A stretch of DNA of 13,585 nucleotides. Source: Desulfarculus sp. (GTDB lineage: Bacteria; Desulfobacterota; Desulfarculia; Desulfarculales; Desulfarculaceae). The notes beneath the pieces were generated by a model, which had not been told where the DNA came from, searched no databases, and worked only from the letters and a program-made list of their open reading frames with translations. The stretch covers positions 1-13,585 of the forward strand of contig JAIWNN010000141.1 of NCBI GenBank assembly GCA_020216805.1. The letters run 5' to 3'. Both the position numbers and the translations under genes were made by a program. Of this stretch, positions 12,144 through 13,585 are shown one piece after another; the first letter of the stretch is position 1; every line of letters begins with the position of its first letter.

Positions 12144-13585
12144 ATGAAGAACCTGAAATTGGGCGGCAAGATCGGCGGCGGCTTCGGCCTGCTCATACTC
12201 ATCGTGTTGATCCTGGGGGGGCTGGCCGTCTGGAACATGAGCGCGGCCGCGCGCAATTCCAGAATCCTGGCCCAGGAATTCGTGCCGGAAGTCATGGTGG
12301 CCGGGGACATCGAGCGCAACTATCAGCTCTACATGTTCGACATGCGCGGCTACGCCATGAGCCAGCGCGAGGACCTGTATGAGCTGGCCCAGGGACACGC
12401 CAAACGGGTGAAGAAGGCCCTGGCCGAGGCCAACGACCTGGCCGCCAAATCGGAGCACCTGGCCAATTTGCGCGACAGCGCCAACGCCATCGGCGCCACC
12501 TTGAAGCAATACGAGGACCTGGTGGCCAAGACGGTGGAGGTCAATCGGGGCATCGACGCCGCGCGCAAGAACATGGACGCCAGCGCCGCGCAGTTTATAG
12601 AAAACGCCTATGATTTTCAGAAATCCCAAATGCAGAAGCTGGACGCCGAGACCGGAGCCGTGGACGCGGCCCGGCTGCGGGAGCGCCAGCGCAAGCTCAA
12701 CGTGATCAACTCGGTCATCGACTTGGGCAACTTCACCCGGGTCGCCAACTTCCGGGCCCAGGCCCTGCGCGACCCCAAGCTGGTCCTGGACGCCTTGGGC
12801 AATTTCGACAAGATTCGCAACCTCTTGGAAGAGATTCGCCCCCTGGTGCGACAGGAGCAGAACCTGAGGGAGTTGGTCGCCATCCAGGGCGCCGCCAACA
12901 GCTATCGCGAGTCCATCACGGCCTTCGTCAAAAACTGGGAGGCGCTGCAGGAGCTCACCAAGCAGCGCGAGAAGCTGGCCAACCAGTTGGTGGCGCTGGT
13001 GCAGGAGGTCTCCAAGGCCGGTATCGACAACACCCGCCAGCTCTCCATCGAGGCCGAGTCCAGCCTGACCCTGTCCAACTACGTGATGGTGATCGGCCTG
13101 GTGGTGGCCCTGATCCTGGGCGTCCTGGTGGCGGTCATGATCACCCGCAGCATCGTCAACCCGGTGCGCACCACGGTGGAGGCGGTGGGCCAGGCGGCCA
13201 AGGGCGACTTCTCCTTCACCTTGGACAAGAATCTGCTGGCCCGCGGGGATGAACTAGGCGAGATGTTGCGCGACGTGGACAAGATGGCCGAGAATCTCTC
13301 GGTGGTGGTGACCGAGTCCACCGCCGCGGCCGAGACGGTGGCCAGCAGCGCCGGGGAGATCAGCCAGGGCAACCAGGACCTGTCCGAGCGCACCCAGCAG
13401 CAGGCCAGCGCCATCGAGGAGACGGCCAGCTCCATCGAAGAGATGACCAGCAGCGTCAAGCAGAACGCCAACAACTCCCAGCAAGCCAACGAGCTGGCCC
13501 GGCGCACCGCCACCATGGCGGTGCAGGGCGGCGAGGTGGTCCAGCGCACGGTGGGGGCCATGGCCGCCGTCACCGAGTCGAGCAA
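12144..13585 (+). CDS. Methyl-accepting chemotaxis protein, truncated by the right edge
   Basis: 480 codons are visible, with no stop before the edge. The ATG at 12144 is supported by GAGGTGA five bases upstream. Residues 1-12 are basic, 13-31 are the first membrane helix, and about 32-310 form a long helical extracytoplasmic sensor domain. The second helix (about 313-333, Val-Met-Val-Ile-Gly-Leu) leads into Thr-Arg-Ser-Ile-Val-Asn-Pro-Val, the start of the HAMP domain. HAMP then carries Leu-Ala-Arg-Gly-Asp-Glu-Leu-Gly-Glu-Met, and the methylation helix begins with repeated Glu-Glu-Thr/Gln-Gln patterns (Leu-Ser-Glu-Arg-Thr-Gln-Gln-Gln-Ala-Ser-Ala-Ile-Glu-Glu-Thr). The CheA/CheW hairpin tip lies beyond the window. 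A sensor domain of about 280 mostly helical residues would fit the helical-bimodular (HBM) type, which binds organic acids in known cases, but this is tentative. Signalling would go to CheA and flagellar or pilus motility. Confidence 0.92.
   Translation, partial: MKNLKLGGKIGGGFGLLILIVLILGGLAVWNMSAAARNSRILAQEFVPEVMVAGDIERNYQLYMFDMRGYAMSQREDLYELAQGHAKRVKKALAEANDLAAKSEHLANLRDSANAIGATLKQYEDLVAKTVEVNRGIDAARKNMDASAAQFIENAYDFQKSQMQKLDAETGAVDAARLRERQRKLNVINSVIDLGNFTRVANFRAQALRDPKLVLDALGNFDKIRNLLEEIRPLVRQEQNLRELVAIQGAANSYRESITAFVKNWEALQELTKQREKLANQLVALVQEVSKAGIDNTRQLSIEAESSLTLSNYVMVIGLVVALILGVLVAVMITRSIVNPVRTTVEAVGQAAKGDFSFTLDKNLLARGDELGEMLRDVDKMAENLSVVVTESTAAAETVASSAGEISQGNQDLSERTQQQASAIEETASSIEEMTSSVKQNANNSQQANELARRTATMAVQGGEVVQRTVGAMAAVTESS

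Overview
The window is GC-rich DNA with long, G/C-ending codons. Its gene content suggests a free-living, motile, environmental Gram-negative: a multi-PAS hybrid histidine kinase, a membrane diguanylate cyclase, a chemoreceptor, peptide-type ABC permeases, a lipoprotein and a signal-peptide protein. A deltaproteobacterium (Desulfobacterota) would fit the content, the base composition, a divergent phosphoglycerate kinase and an AAAACCC/GGGTTTT palindrome of a kind I recall from sulfate reducers. That placement is inference, because the window has no rRNA or other marker gene.

Layout. (1) Positions 1-1279, minus strand: the start of a Mu-like phage late module. A Mor/C-type activator is followed by a 194-bp gap, a holin-like membrane protein, an XhlA-like coiled-coil/membrane protein, a small helical protein and a gene that runs off the left edge. 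The last four are tightly packed, with a 4-base or shorter gap or overlap at each junction. (2) Positions 1335-1382: a dyad carrying two back-to-back promoter-like boxes separates the phage module from a plus-strand lipoprotein gene (1349-1774). (3) Positions 1953-2255: a small exported protein of unknown function, preceded by a sigma-54-like box and followed by a long-range GC stem. (4) Positions 2592-3911, minus: a divergent phosphoglycerate kinase with its own intrinsic terminator at 2367-2402. (5) A very long palindrome at 3971-4038 separates pgk from a divergent alpha/beta hydrolase (4104-4916). (6) Positions 5031-6347: an integral-membrane diguanylate cyclase with an intact active site and inhibitory site. 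(7) Positions 6444-8287, minus: a two-gene DppB/DppC-type permease operon with a strong sigma-70 promoter, but no substrate-binding protein or ATPase gene beside it. (8) Positions 8288-8884: about 600 bases in which I find no convincing gene. (9) Positions 8885-11836, minus: a 983-residue hybrid sensor kinase, divergent from a chemoreceptor (12144 to the right edge) whose leader contains several hairpins.

How the parts relate. The right half is mainly signal transduction: c-di-GMP synthesis, a membrane phosphorelay kinase and a methyl-accepting chemotaxis protein. Nothing shows that these form one pathway. The left edge is mobile-element territory, probably a prophage, prophage remnant or phage-tail particle locus. 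The most unusual items are the phage module that starts at its own activator with no early genes beside it, the divergent promoter dyad, the PGK with substituted catalytic motifs, and the non-coding structured stretches at 3971-4038, 8382-8532 and 11986-12107.
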